A stretch of 64,000 nucleotides of DNA, from assembly GCA_033064195.1 (NCBI GenBank), contig JARBJD010000161.1, positions 1 to 64,000 on the forward strand. The letters are read 5' to 3'. A program made the translations under genes and the position numbers. This DNA is from Blattamonas nauphoetae (lineage: Eukaryota > Preaxostyla > Oxymonadida). Under the pieces are notes generated by a model that was given only the letters and a program-made list of their open reading frames with translations, ran no database searches and had not been told where the DNA came from. Positions 8,866 through 21,823 of this stretch are shown piece after piece (position 1 is the stretch's first letter; each line of letters starts with the position of its first letter).

Positions 8866-11800
8866 TTAAGGTTTGTTTATCCGAGAAACAGGTTGATCGC
8901 TGGGAGTGAAAAGGGGATAAAAGGAAAAGTGGAAGTCAAACACAACTCTGTATCCTTTCCGGATCGCTTCGAGAAGATCAACGATGTGTTCCTGGTGGCC
9001 TGCCATCACATCTCTTGCGCAGTTTAAGAAAGACAACGGAATTTTCTGGGAGACGTTGATAATGACAAGATCATACTTTGTTGTGGGCAAGATTTTCAAG
9101 AGCCAAGTTAATGTTATGGAGAAAGGAAGCTTGGCTCTTTGGTTTCTTGGTCCAGCCGTGGAGGGGAACATGATTGAGTTTCTCAACCAGCCGACAAAGA
9201 AGAACGCCATCTGAAAACTGCACATTTCAAAAGTGAAGAAGATAATCAGAGAGAAACTGAACATACTTCGTGAATGACAGGTGACTCGAGTGTGAAGGGA
9301 GATGTTTGTTTCAATCCCAAGTTCTCCATCCACTTTGAAAGAAGGTATCCTGTGGAAGGGTTCTGAAGTCGGTAAAATGGTAAAGTCGGCACACCACCTG
9401 CTCGGCCATTTCATTCACCTGCTCCTGCGTGCCTGACGTCTGCATGGCGAGTTTAGTGAGGTTGATTGTCCCGTTCTCGTTTTTGTTTTGGACTGTCTTT
9501 CGCTGGAGGAGAGCTTGTGGTGGAGGAGGAATGAGATGATCGCCTTTGTTGAGTGTTGTGCTGAAATCTTCCGATGAGAAGACTACATTGTCTGAGGAGT
9601 GAAAGAATATCGGATAAACGAAAAAAGAAACCCATTTTCCTTTCGTGCTTCATTTTCAGCACTCCTTGAGCCAATTGAGCTGCAGCCGCTGTGATGCTCG
9701 ATGCTCTTCCGAACACACTTCTTTTGTCGCTCGGAGCTTTCTTTCCGGAGACAATACTCCCGTGGATGCTGCTGATCTTCGAGATTGTTCCTCTTGACAC
9801 TGGTGATGGCTGACCTGATGCTGCCAATCTCGCCCCACTCTGCACATCCAAACTGCGGCGAGAAGACTGGATTTGGAGCTGTGGAGGGAGGCTGGCCTGG
9901 CTGGTTTCCATTTCTGTGCTATCGCCAACGAAAGACTCTGAATCAAGATCGCTTGGGATGTTCACCTCGTCCTGTGCCTCATCCGCATGTGGGTCTGTCG
10001 AGGTGAAGACATCAGGACCGAGAAATCCAATCTTTGTCCGTCCTGTCGCTTTGTCGTGATAAGACATCTGCGGGAATCGCTTATTTGGAGCTGGTAATGG
10101 TTTTGGGGCGATGACGCTGCCCTTCGAGGGTGAGACAGTTTCAGGGTCTGAAGTGTAGATGGGCGGCATTTGTCGGTTTTTGGTGTTTGCAACGATGTTG
10201 ATTGAGGATCCGCCGTCCATCGATGGGACAACTGCGCCTGGGGTGAGTGTTGAGATGAAGGAATTGCTTCCTGAGACAATTGATGTGTTCTGGGAGTGTG
10301 AACTGCTTTCAGGGACATTTGAGACAAACTGAGAGATTGTCGATTCTCGTTGCTGTTGGACCTGAGACTGGTTCATTGATTGTTCTCTGTAGTTCTGCCC
10401 AAAGTACGGATTAGGCGGGAGCTTCTTTTCCTTCTGTGTTTCCTCCATCTTGCCCGTTTCTGGCTCCCCCTTCTTTGCTGGTGAGAACTCCGCTGAACCT
10501 GGCCTCTTCGTATGAACCTTGTTGAGAGTGCCCCTCTTCGTGGCCGTTGGAGTGAGGGACCTTCCCAATCCCTTCCCTCCTGCCTCCGCCCTGTGTCGTG
10601 CAGGCGGCGGTTGGAGGTCATACTTCGCGTGGAGATCTTCGAGCAATCCAAGAATCGTGCTCCAATCACCACCGCTAACCATCTCTGCAGAATACTTGTT
10701 CACATGCCACAGTCCATCGACCTGTTTCAGCGATTGAAGGGTCTTCTCCACATTCCTCCTCTTTGACTGCTCCGTCTGAGGAAAGGGATCGAAGTGTGCC
10801 AGTCTCTTTCCGGCGATGAGGAAATATATCTCGCCAAGCAGAACACCCGTTCGGACAGTCTGAACAATCTCGGAGAAGGAGTTGACAAATGGGCCAGGAA
10901 TGAGGGCGAGCTCATTCACCCACTGGACAAGAGACTGCTCCAAGTTGTACCTCTGCTCAGGAGTGTATGGGAGAAAGGTCCCTTTTTGTGATGTTTTCTC
11001 TCTGAAGAAGTTCTCTCCCTGTGTCAGTGTGCTTGACAGACCATTCGGCCTGATTGTCGTTGCAGGAGACACCGGGTCGGATGGTTTCTGCGTTACTGTG
11101 ATTGAATAATGGATGGGCTGAGAGTACCCATACACTCTGTACAGGTCGTTGATTGCTTCACCGAATGAACTTCTGATGTTCAACAAAAGGCCAAAAATCA
11201 TGCCATGGTCGCCCTGGAGATACGGTTCTGTGTCCCACAAGAACTGTTTCTCCACTCGCTCTGTTCGCATGAGCCAAGTGAAGATGACTCGGTAGTTCTC
11301 TCTGATCTGCTCAAGTGACTTTGGTGCTCTGTGGCATTTGAAGTGAGGGATGGTGTCGTGCGGTGAGATCACGTTTCCGCTCGTCCCGATCAGTTTTTGG
11401 ATTCGATCGGTCGTCGACGAGCGAGTGTCTGAAGCCACCGAAACCGAATCTGCTTCATTCTTCGCCTTTGGTCGAATGGACTTTCGGGAGAAGGGTGTCT
11501 TCTGAGAATTTGTTTCTTCTCGTTTCAGTCTCTCTCGCTCACTCGAAAGCCGTTGAGCCTCTTCGCTGAATGGATCAACGAACTTTCCTGTTTTGATGTT
11601 GAAACCAGAGTCGCTTTGCCACGACCAATCATCGCGGATCGAAGCAGCTCGGCGACACATCGTCACAAGATCGCTCAGAACGACACCGTTCGCAAGTGGA
11701 TTGTTGAGGGTCGACTGTTCGAAGCAGATGGACACGTCAGGACAATCCAACATGACTTCGTTTCGCAGCCACACCAAACAGGATCCTTCTTCTTCCGGCG

Positions 11801-14438
11801 ATATCTCGGGTGACTCTTCGATCACATGCTGACGAAGAATGCGATTGAGTGATGGCGAGAACGACGGTTTGAGGGTCGTCGCTGTTTGTGTTTTGTCATC
11901 CGTCGATTCTCCCGCAAACCGAACCTTCTTGGCTGTGGCTGGACGAACACCTTGTGTTTTGTTTCCTGTTGGTTTCATGAAAGTGGCTGTCTTGTCAATG
12001 CTGCCTCTTGTCTGTGACGGTTTGATTTGAGGTTGCGAAGAAATCAGAGTCGGTTCAACGATGTCTGGTTTCGGAATCAGTGACTGTCTTCCGCGAGATG
12101 TCTGTTTCTGGGTGGGTGTGGCAAATTTAAATTCAGTGGCAATATCTTCAAGAACTCCCCAAGCAATAAGAAGTGATTCAGCTGATTCGCCCTCCGAAGC
12201 ATTCGCGATTTCATCGATTTTGAAAAGGAAGCGCTTGTTCATTCCGCTTCGTGCCCTTAAACTGTTCAGACATCGCTCGATGTTGTTCCGTTTGGCGGCC
12301 ATGTACTTTGGATTTGAAATAGCTCCTGCAACAGGGTGATGAGTCAGAGACTGAAGCAATTGTGGAAAAGAGATCCCGTCCGCAAGAATGTCACAGACAC
12401 AAGTGTGTGGCAAAGGTGAAAAGAACAAATCATCGTTGTATGAGTGTTCTGGAACCATTTGAAGCTCCGATGTTGGAGGGATATGGGCAAAAACATTAAC
12501 TTTGTTGTCATGAAGCCATCGGAGGATTTTCAATTCTTTCTGTGAGAAAATACTTCGCTTTTGAGTTTCAACAGTATTCGATAGGCCATCTGTTGCTCCA
12601 AATCTGTGGTCTTCGCCTCGTCGCTTTGTTCCAGTCTCATTTTCTTCTTCCTCAATTTGCAGGGTGGCAAGTGGGTCTACCATGGTACGAACTCGCTTCT
12701 TCACAGATTGTGTTGATTGTTCCACATCTTTCCTGGTCTTTTCCATCCACCTTGATTTAACAGACCGAGTGTGAGGATTGTCTGTTCGAGATGTCGTTTT
12801 CTTCTCTCCTGTTTGAGTTTTTTCTATTGCTGTTGAAGCATTCCAAAGCTGTTCTCGTTGTACAATCTCCACTTTATTTTCAACATCCATTTTCTTGGTA
12901 TCGTTCATTTTCGGTCTCAGAGAAGATTGTTGGGGAGTGTAGAATGCAAATCCTGTTAACTCTGGTTGACGATCACCTATTGTATCACCAAAGGTTGTTC
13001 CAGTGTCCTCAAAGATTGATGTATCTGCAAGTTGGACAGGTGTCTGTTTCGTAGCGATTTTGGTTTGCCGTCTCCCAGTTGAAGGAGGTTGAGTGATGAA
13101 TGTCGATGAAGGAGTCCGGTGCTCATAAGGAATGTCGGTTCTCATTGTATTCAGATCGGAGAGATTCATTGTTCGGTCAATATGCGCACGGGATTGTGGT
13201 GTGAATCTGGAACCATGGTGAAGCGTTGGCGTTTGAGAAGTGTCCTGTGTTTGAAATGATGGGTGGAAATCTGTGGGAGGAGAGACATTTTGGAGGTTTT
13301 GGGTCTCATCTTCTGTGATGTGTGGAAGTTGGTGTCTTGGTGGTTGTGGAGTTTTCTTTAGGATGGATTGGAGAGGTTGGTTTGTTGATGAGTGAAATGA
13401 AAGTTGTGTCTCGTTGGTTGGTTTGGTCGTGGGAAGGTGTGATTGAAGGTTTTCATCATTTGATACATCAATGTCGTTTGAGGTGAATGAATCCGAATTT
13501 TCTTTCTCGGGATGAGGAATAGTGTTTGGTTTTGGAAATGAAGTCGAATAAGATGTGGAATGATTTGCTTTGGATACATATAAAACACGAGATGAGCGAG
13601 GATAAGATAAGTCGTTGTTGTTCTCTTTTTGTTGGGCACGTTCCTTATTTTTTGCGATATTCCGTTTTCTTTTCACTTTTCTCATCCTTCGAGCGATGTC
13701 AAGTTCGATTTCTTCACTGAAATCCTCGTCAGAAGCATCGAGTTTGGCTCTAGTTGCTCTGTCCAAAGGTTGCGACAGAACAATTGCAGTTGGATGTATA
13801 CTGTTCGATGAGTGGGTGGACGATGACTTAAATGATCGAATCGACTCGGTCAGAGAATTTGGGGACGTTGGGAGATTCTTGAGATGTGTAAAGAGAATTG
13901 AATTCAAACTGAGTGGGGATGACTTGGGGCTTTATACTGTGGCGGTGTCAACAGAAAATCGTGTAAATACTCAACAAAAGACCAATAAACATCTTCAGTA
14001 GCCTAAAATATTCCATATTCGTTATGAATGAATCGGCAAAAGTAATGAAGGTCAATGGATAGAGCGAAAAAGAAAGATGGTGATATAAAAATTAAAGATA
14101 TGACACGCAAAATGAAATATAACTGAACAAACGGTTGCTAAATAGTGAGCTGGATCTTCATGTTGAAAGAAAGAGGGGAAATCTTCGTCATCAATCATTG
14201 TCAGATGAGTCACGAAATGGTCAAGAATGACATTAAAGTTTTGTTCTTTTTGTTCTGTTGTTCGTGGTCTCGACTTTAAATTATCGATAGATTGATTTGT
14301 GATGTGCGAGAGCAATTCTGAAATGACTGCTCCGTTTGAGAGAGAATCGCCCGATTGATACAAAGCACATTCACTCCCAGGTAACGTATGCAGCCACTCA
14401 ATGAGTCGTTGTTGAACGAGTGCCGTTGGTGCACTCAT
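8866..14438 (-). CDS. Five calponin-homology (CH) domain protein
   Basis: A spliced gene of about 1,650 residues. Exon 1 starts at the ATG at 14438 (MSAPTALVQQ) and encodes the first CH domain. Introns inferred from frame continuity and GT-AG ends are 14003-14132, 13909-13937 (29 nt), 9592-9631, 9363-9418 (or 9363-9397), 9218-9266 and 9046-9076 (31 nt). The long exon 13908-9632 has Lys-rich and low-complexity linkers and three more CH-like modules: around 12540-12130, around 11800-11120 and around 10970-10600 (NGVVLSDLV- and RRNVEKTLQSL-type motifs). After the last introns a fifth, fimbrin-like CH appears (SKWMENLGL, SDGVLLCRLVEKLN, NINLALENL, AGHQEHIVDLL). CH domains bind actin or microtubules, so a cytoskeletal role is inferred. 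The unspliced frame stops at 9453, which I take as intron read-through. The exact 3' end near 8866 is uncertain. Confidence 0.8.
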
Positions 14439-14628
14439 TGAGCTTGGTGTAGAAATGTCTTTGAATGACTTTGATCTTCCCCATGAAATGTGGAAAAATT
14501 GGAGATCGGCGATATGGTTCGGAATAATTTTAAAATTGAAAAAAAGAGCGCAAAAAACGACAGATTCTGCAACGAGCAGATATGCTTGGAACTGATGCGA
14601 ATGATTCAGAATGATTGTTTTCTGGAGG

Positions 14629-15307
14629 CTACCGAGGATAGTCCTTGACTTCCATTCCCTTCGGTGGCTGGGGATCAACCTTCTTTGCCCCGACTTCGTT
14701 CCAATTTGTGCTTAAAACCGTGCCATTGCTTTCCTGGAAACTTTTCATCATTGCCCGCCTCGTATCCGGATCTGCCTTATCAAAAATGCCTTTTAATAGA
14801 TCATTGAGAGATTCTTCACCAGAATGATTCTTCTTCTCTTCCTCCTCTTGTTTGGCCACTTCTTGGGCAAGGGCATCCCAATCCTTCTTTCCTTTTGATG
14901 AAGGGTACAGTTTAGCGGTTGAAGACGTAGATTGGTCAATACTTTGTGAAAAAGTGCCATCAACACCTAACGGCTGATCGGGGTTTCGTTCAAAACCAGG
15001 CCAGACAAACTAAAAAGGAGTGTTGATTCGAAGGTGTGAAAGAGACCTTATCTTCTTTTTGAAAAACGATTTCTGCTTTTGTTCCTTTGATACTGACGCG
15101 TGGAGGAGTTGTTTGTATTCTGGCATATGTGTAAAGAGTGATAGCTTGACTATCAGAATTTGGTGGGCGAAATGTGAATGTGAACTGACCCTCCGACAGT
15201 TCCACATGGCATTCTTCTGCTTTCAGCTGTTTCACATAAAGGTTAAACGTGAGAGTTTCCTCACTTTGAAAGAATTCATATTTCGGAGCTGGTGATGACG
15301 TGGTCAT
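14629..15307 (-). CDS. SGT1: SGT1-like co-chaperone (CS plus SGS domains)
   Basis: About 213 residues after removal of one 37-nt intron (15010-15046). Residues 1-95 form a CS (p23-like) domain with VELSEGQFTFTF and GTKAEIVFQKED. The C-terminal half is a clear SGS domain: YPSSKGKKDWDAL, LNDLLKGIFDKADPDTRRAM, KSFQESNGTVLSTNWNEVG and PPKGMEVKDY, close to the family's C-terminus. SGT1 works with HSP90 and SKP1 in ubiquitin-ligase and kinetochore assembly. The TPR domain of animal and plant SGT1 is absent; the protein starts with CS. The TAG stop is where the family ends, which supports standard use of TAG in this genome. Confidence 0.92.
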
Positions 15308-15343
15308 TAAAGTTATTTAGAATGGATTAGATCTCCCGTTAAA

Positions 15344-16643
15344 ATGTCAAAGGGGTTGAATTGGATTAAAACAATCGAAAGTGAGGATGAATACAACAAT
15401 TTTGTTGCAAAGTATACATTTTTTCTTCATCACAAACCTCAATAGCTGTGAGTCGGTTGTGACAGTCATCGAGATTTACTCTGAATGGGGTGGCTCCTGC
15501 AAACCAATTCAAACCGATCTTCGTCGTGTCTTACTTGATTACGGTGAGGAAAAGATCACATTTGGAAGAGTCTCTTTCTCTTACATCTCATGGAAATCCA
15601 ACTTTTTCTAATAGATTGCTGCGGAAACAATCCCGTCACTCTCAGACCGTGTCGGAAAGTCACAACCTTGTTTTGACATATATCGTGTACGTTTCGTGTT
15701 ATTCCCCTTATTTCGTGTTCTTTCACAATGTTCACAATTGCTGAAACATCGTTTTCCCATACGTGGCCTGAACCTTTTTCATTCTTTCTCCATCTTTTTC
15801 TATCATTGTCCTCTTTTAATTTGTCATTGTAATTTTGCTTCATCATGCATCTACCTCTCTCAGCACAAACAATTCAAGGAAAGGCATCTTGGCTGCAAAC
15901 TCCCATTCATCACCGACAAGATCACAAAATACATCACCTCCGATGAGCCTGAGCCCACTGATGGAGAGGTGCTTCCAGAATTCGATCCAGAAACTGCAGT
16001 TGCAGACGAGGCAAAACGGGAAGAAGATGAAAACGCTGCCCAAGAAGCCGCAGCGGAAGGTGAAGAAGGCGAAAAAGGAGAGCCCACAGCAGAAGGAGAG
16101 GCAGAAGGAGAGCAGGAAGGGGAAAAAGCAGAGGAAGGAGAAGCAGAAGGGGAGGAGGGTGAGGTGAAGGAAAGGGCTTTCGGTGCTGAAGGCGAGACTG
16201 GGGGTGAAGAGGAACAAGAAGAAGGAAAGGATGAGGCGAAGGAAGAAGGTGAGGGCGGAGACGAGCCAGCAAAGGATGGAGAGGGTGAGGCCGAGGCAAC
16301 AGAACAACAAGAAGAAGAAGGAGAGCACGTTGAACAACCAGAAGGGTTCGGATATGACAGTGAAGGAAAGGAAGACGGCGAGGAGGGAGAGGAAGGAGAA
16401 GAGGAAGGGGAGGGTGAAGGAGAAGAAGGAGAGGGAGAAGAAGAAGGGGAGGGTGAAGGGGAGGAAGGAGAGGGAGAGGAAGGGGAAGCTGAAGGAGAAG
16501 GGGAGGAGGGAGAGGAAGGAGGTGACGAGGAGGGAGAAGAAGATGAGGAAGCTGGAGAAGGGGATGCTGAGGAAGAGGGAGACGCTGAGGAAGGAGGGGA
16601 TGCTGAGGAAGGAGAGGCTGCAGGTGAAGACACTCAAGGTTGA
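15344..16643 (+). CDS. Thioredoxin-fold protein with long Glu/Gly tail
   Basis: Starts at MSKGLNWIKTIESEDEY. Three introns are inferred: 15412-15445 (34 nt), 15570-15614 (45 nt) and 15687-15863 (177 nt). The N-terminal domain of about 110 residues reads VVTVIEIYSEWGGSCKP, then EKITFGR, a Lys-Ser-Gln-Pro turn, and ends with LPFITDKITKYI. This matches the thioredoxin domain of axonemal proteins such as outer-arm dynein LC3/LC5 and NME8/NME9. The active-site motif is WGGSC, so the first Cys of CxxC is missing and redox activity is unlikely. From about 15950 the protein is almost only Glu, Gly, Ala and Asp for roughly 230 residues, ending at TGA. A structural role in the flagellum is inference. 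Confidence 0.75.
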
Positions 16644-17548
16644 TTGTACTCATTGGTTGGTATAAAACAGATAGAATTTTCTAACTTTCATTTCATGATT
16701 CCGTTTCACAAATAAGCAGACTTCTCCCAATTCCTTTCGACAACTAGGTGATAATGGGCCTCAGGATCGACCCTTTACTGTACTTTCAGGTTGATGGCAA
16801 ACATCTTCTGAACTACGGAGTCCTCCACAGACTTTGTGTGACAACGGTTTTCCTTAACATGTTGTCGTCTATCTCTTTTCCCTCCACATACGCACTCAAT
16901 TGTTCTGTATGAAGAGTTAAACCAACAATCTTTGCTTGGTGATGACACCACTCTTTTCCCGATGGTTTTCCATATGAATTGGGATTGTCATAGTTACTCT
17001 GATTATTCTTTCTTTTCCTTCATCTATTTTCGCTCATACCCTCTCCTACTCTCTTTCTCACTCATTTATCTTTGTCAAAACTCTTTCTGTTCTAGCACGT
17101 TTCTCCACCTTTACACAGTCCAACTTTAAGGTATCCACTGTGAGAGATTGTCATTCTATATGATGAAATTTTTAAACTGACTAGAGTTTCTGAATATCCT
17201 TTGATTATTAGTTGAACTCACCATCATCTGAAACACACTTTTAATTCTTCGCACTTTTTCTTTTTTCTCTGTCTTCAACTCATTTTCTCCTTTTTATCTT
17301 TTTGAACAGCCTCAACATACGTGGTAATTCTTCCATCCTTAACTTCTCACGTCACGAGTTGTGAACTTATCAGAAATTATTGAATTCAGTTCGAAATGGG
17401 TGGAGAAAAGCGTTCATTTAAAGTCACAGGGGTGCTATTTCATGGATGACGTGGACTCTGTTCAATCACATATTGTGACATTTTTCTCGATAGTTTGTCC
17501 AAAAAATCGACAGTATCACTTTCTATATGCAAGGTGAGTTGAGAAAAT
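16644..17548. other. Gene-free 900-bp stretch
   Basis: AT-rich sequence with pyrimidine tracts between the 3' ends of two convergent genes. I see no frame with domain support and no tRNA-like fold. A 52-codon frame starting at the ATG near 16755 is open but unsupported. Confidence 0.5.
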
Positions 17549-19156
17549 TCAAGTTTTCTTGATGAAGTTGGAGTAGATGAAATAGTACACATTGTAAGCG
17601 AAGGCAGCGAATCCATATACTAGGAGGATTATTCCGACAATGGAATGAGACCAAAATCCGGAGTATGGTGTCTTCGACTCGGGTTTGCATTTATGTTTCG
17701 ATGCAAGATGCCCAATGGCAGGGATGATGATTCCAATGAAGACGGCCGACAAACCACAGAAATCAACGACAACACCCATATTGGGAAAGAGAAGAGCAAG
17801 GATGAATGGAATGATGGACACTATGAAGTTGACAATATAGAACAAAACTGGAGCCCGTTCTCGAGCAGTTCTTGGGAGCAGAGGGAACAGAGCTGATGTG
17901 AGAGTATTCGTAACAATAGGAGCGGCAGAAAGAGTGTTAATCATCGGAAACAACATAATAACTAACTTGAGCAATGTTGAATACCATGTTTCAACGGGTT
18001 CTATTCCTGTTGGAGCAAATCCAAATTTGCCGTAGTGGGAGTAGTTCATGATGACATATGGATAAACATTTGGTCCAATGGCCAAAGATGAAGTAATACC
18101 CACAGTGAGGAAAATAACAACACTGATAATCATCGCACCAACAGAATCCAGGGCTGCTCTTTTCTTTCCATGCTTCAAGGGCTGGATGAGACCAGGAAGA
18201 GTAAGCGCACAGTTGAGTGCAAACTGAGAGGAAGAAAACATTCGGGTGAAGCCTTGAATCTTGAAAGAATACCATGGGTAGGGTGAGTGTGAGTTCCATT
18301 GACAACCATAGTTGGCAAGTGAAACGATATTTGTGATCAACAAACAACCAAAAGCAACGAACCGATAGATGGTAAAGAAGAGTTGGAGCCGAGCAAACAC
18401 TTGCGTTGGGAGAATTTCCATAACGAGGACGACGACGGCAAAGAACAAGATACAAAAATAATATACTGTCTGGCAACTAATGGAAGGATTGTCTTCAACA
18501 ATACACTCCGTGCTTGATCGGAGAAGGTAGTGTGAAAAGAGATTAGCAGCCGCAGAGCCAAACATGGCGGCATATCCCCAGATTGATCCAAGCACATAGA
18601 GGGACATCATGAGCGAAGAAAATATGTTTCCACCCTTACCAAGAAACTCTTCCATCACATCTCCAAATTCGTACGAAACGAAGGTCAGTTTGTTCATCTG
18701 TTTGGTGTGTTTGAGATTGTGTTGTCTCGCGTATCGGTGACCGCGGGCACGGGCAGACATTTCCAATGTCTGAAAACGTAAGAAAAGAGAGGAAAAAAGA
18801 CATAGATAGCCCCAATAATCGAAAAAGTCGCACAAAATGTCATGAGGAGGAGAGAGAAAGGAATTCCGGATTGGTAGAAGGCATTCGGGAGGGCTGGTTT
18901 AATTAATCGACAAAAATGGACATACAAAAACATCCTGTACCAACAATAGAGTTGATAATGTTGCCAAAGACAGTAAAGTCTCCAACCTCTAAGAATGAAT
19001 TATCGCTCTTAGGAAATGAAAAAACTGACGTTTCCGACCCGTAGGATTGTCGTCATCATCGTATTCTTCCCCTGGAACATCATGAGAAATCAGATTGATT
19101 GTGTAATCAATTTCAGGCGATTTGGTGGGTAGTAGCGCATCTGTCTCTTGTGACAT
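17549..19156 (-). CDS. AAAP-family amino-acid transporter
   Basis: About 500 residues from the ATG at 19156 (MSQETDALLPTKSPE) after removing introns 18989-19029 (41 nt), 18894-18925 (32 nt) and 18770-18801 (32 nt). The acidic N-terminal tail (EEYDDDDNP) precedes NIINSIVGTGCFSLPNAF, the signature first helix of the AAAP/SLC38 family (Aa_trans). About eleven hydrophobic segments follow, including GGNIFSSLMMSLYVLGSIWGY and FPMINTLSAAPIVTNTL. The family moves neutral amino acids across plasma or lysosome-type membranes with H+ or Na+. Substrate cannot be told from sequence. It is divergent from the next gene, with a 278-bp shared upstream region. Confidence 0.88.
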
Positions 19157-19434
19157 TGAAAATTTGACGAAATATCAGGAAAATATGGCAAATGTGTCAA
19201 CAGAACGAGATAGATATGACAAGAGAAATGATCAATGATCACAATTTCTAACAATGGGATGATGAAACTTGAAATGAGTCTGATTCGACTGTCGGAAACC
19301 AGTTGGAAATGTAAAGTGTCAGTACACACAGTTAAAATGCAGAATGACCACTTTTGGTTATGATATTGACAGAAATGAATTGATGAGATGTTTTTGGCCC
19401 TTTCTTCGTTTTTTGTTCCTCCATTTTGTTTGAT

Positions 19435-21587
19435 ATGTCTTTCGTAGTCTTTCTTTTGATATCGCTTTCAAGCGGTTCTATTAATAATGGTGTCCACAAC
19501 TACAAAATCATCCATACAACCGATGGTATGTTGTCTTGTTCCTTTCATTCCGTCGCTATCGTTATTCAGTACATGGATGGATAAATGGAAGACCTCATGA
19601 ACCAAAATATACAGCTGACTATTCTGATCTTCTTAACTTTGTGTACCACTCCAAAATGAATGCAGATCCCAACACAACTGTCCTCCTCTTTGACACTGGT
19701 GACCTTGTCCAGGGAACAGGTCTCTCGGACGCAACCGAACCAATGGGTTCATTCGTCTTGGATGTTGTGCAACAGTTTCCATATGATGGGCTCTGTATTG
19801 GAAATCATGAACTCTATGACGCACCAACCATCGAATACATCAGGTCACACGTCATTCCCTCATGGAACGGCAAGTATTTGGGTGCTAATGTTGCTCTTTC
19901 CAATGGTCAATCGTTCACTCAACCATTTCGAATTATCCCTCTTGAAAATGGGCAAGGAAACGTCGTTGTCCTTGGTTTTCTCTACAACTTTAAAAGTGCT
20001 GATCCATCTGTTCGGATTACTGATCTTGAGACAACGATGCAAGGTACGAGCATACGTCGTGCATGTGCAACACAAAACATCGCTTTTATTGTTGGTCTAT
20101 GCCACGTTGCATCAACTGATGAAGATCTCCAAATCATCCGTAACTACATCGGCAAATACTGCCCACGGAAGCCCCTCATCCTTCTCACTGGTCATTCTCA
20201 TTGGGAACGTGCAAGTACTCCTGACGACCACACTCAAATCATGGAGAGTGGAGCATATTACAGACAGATCGGACTCCTCGAATTTTCTATTACCTCCGCA
20301 GAAAACTTGCGTAATAATGAGAATTTGATGGACGAAGTGATGGCCAAGATGAAGGAAGATGATGAGGAAAGGCGACATGTGCTGGAGAACGGCGATGCTA
20401 CCACGTCATTCTCACCAACGTCCGAACTCTTCGCAATCCACAATGATCATACTGCACAACTTGATGACAACATTCCCGGTGACACCCCTATCATGCTTTC
20501 ATTCAAACAAAACTTCCTCGCAACGAAACTGACAGTCTTCCAAGCATTCTCAAAGTGGAAGAGCACGACGGACTGGAACATTCCATTAGCAACGGCTACT
20601 CGAGAAACCATTAAAAGGAAGTATAAGGAACTTGAGCTCGATACTCCATTAGGATACTCCCCCCATTACTACAAAAAGGCTGTCCTCCCAAAGGCAGGTG
20701 AATATTCCGCCCATTATCTCGTTGTGGACGAAATTCTCCCCCAAACAGTTGATCCAACACATTCGTCCTATTATTGTTTTGTTGCAGGATCTGCCGCAAT
20801 TCGAAGCCACATCTTCGAAGGCTTGTTTGTTGCTGATGATCTGTACACACTGGATCCATTCAACAACGAAATTTCTGTTCTCAGTCGGATTAAGGGTGAT
20901 GTCTTGATGGCATTGCTCGAAAGTGACCTCTCCACGCAGGCAATTCAGGATGGAATGAGATTCGACGAAGACCTTATCTCGGGTGAAGGAGAGAGCGAGA
21001 AATTGTGTTTGGAGAGTAACGATAACACAAACAGCGAGTCTGTTAAATTCAACACGAAATACGCTGCGACTCACAACCAATGGAATCCTGATGAAGGTTA
21101 CTTCATTGCTGGTGGAAGCTATGATGTGAAGGTCCTCCAGGTTTGTTCAGATGAGGAGAAGGAAGGGAAAGAAGATTTTCATCTCAATTTTTCATCTTTT
21201 GGCTATATTTCTTTCTTTTGGCTTTATATTATTCATTATCATATTCTCGTCGTCATCAGGGTATCCTTGCCTCGATGGGTGTGCACACCACAATCACCAA
21301 CACTGGACTCTTCATGCGGGATCAGATCAAAAAGTTCATCACAACCTATTGGCAGTTTGTCCCCGTTTTCTCGTTTCAAACCCTCGCCAACTTTCTCACT
21401 GTTTAGAAAAAACGATGAATCATCGCTTCACCCAGCTCAATTCCCCACAGCTCTCCTCGTCACAATTCTCATCATTTTCCTCCTCGCTGCAGCTTGTACA
21501 ACTGTTCTGACTGTTGTTGGCTGCGTCCGCAAAAATTGGAAGCCTTATTCCCACGAATCGTCCCCTCTCATTGAGAGGCTGGGCTAG
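19435..21587 (+). CDS. Membrane-anchored 5'-nucleotidase-like metallophosphoesterase
   Basis: About 650 residues. Exon 1 (19435-19525) encodes a signal peptide (MSFVVFLLISLSSGS) and the start of the first metal motif. Introns inferred: 19526-19569 (44 nt), 21141-21259 (119 nt) and 21373-21406 (34 nt). Metal-binding motifs of the calcineurin-like fold are in order: HTTDVHGW, FDTGDLVQG, IGNHELYD, VGLCHVAS and TGHSHWE. A second domain of about 250 residues follows. Splicing out the last intron joins the ectodomain to a hydrophobic segment (LLVTILIIFLLAAACTTVL) and a short basic/acidic cytoplasmic tail, so it is a type I membrane protein. Related enzymes release nucleosides from extracellular nucleotides for purine salvage. 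It could also be a 2',3'-cyclic phosphodiesterase. Confidence 0.85.
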
Positions 21588-21823
21588 ATTCGGTCTGTGA
21601 AATGTCATCATGTCTTGATTTGTTCTGTTTATCTTATTCGAACACAAATAGTCTCTGGAGTTGACTTCTTTCGTCAATGGTCTCAATTGGGACAATAGGA
21701 TCCCAGATTCAATCGGAACTCTGGAAAATGACAAACTTGAAAATAAATCAATATTTTTCCATCGTTAAACGGTCAACCAATACTTTATGGTGGAGTAATC
21801 TTGAAAGTTATGTTGGGGTGATC

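Noticed and set aside
9453-9600. Apparent C-terminus of the CH gene at 9453
   Set aside because: Ends in read-through of a pyrimidine-rich GT...CAG intron; splicing continues into a fifth CH domain.
15843-16653. Antisense Ser/Pro and Leu-rich frames opposite the acidic tail
   Set aside because: Mirror images of the GAG/GAA repeats of the sense gene; no independent support.
16755-16913. 52-codon frame in the gap after the thioredoxin-fold gene
   Set aside because: Too short, no domain, no splice partner found.
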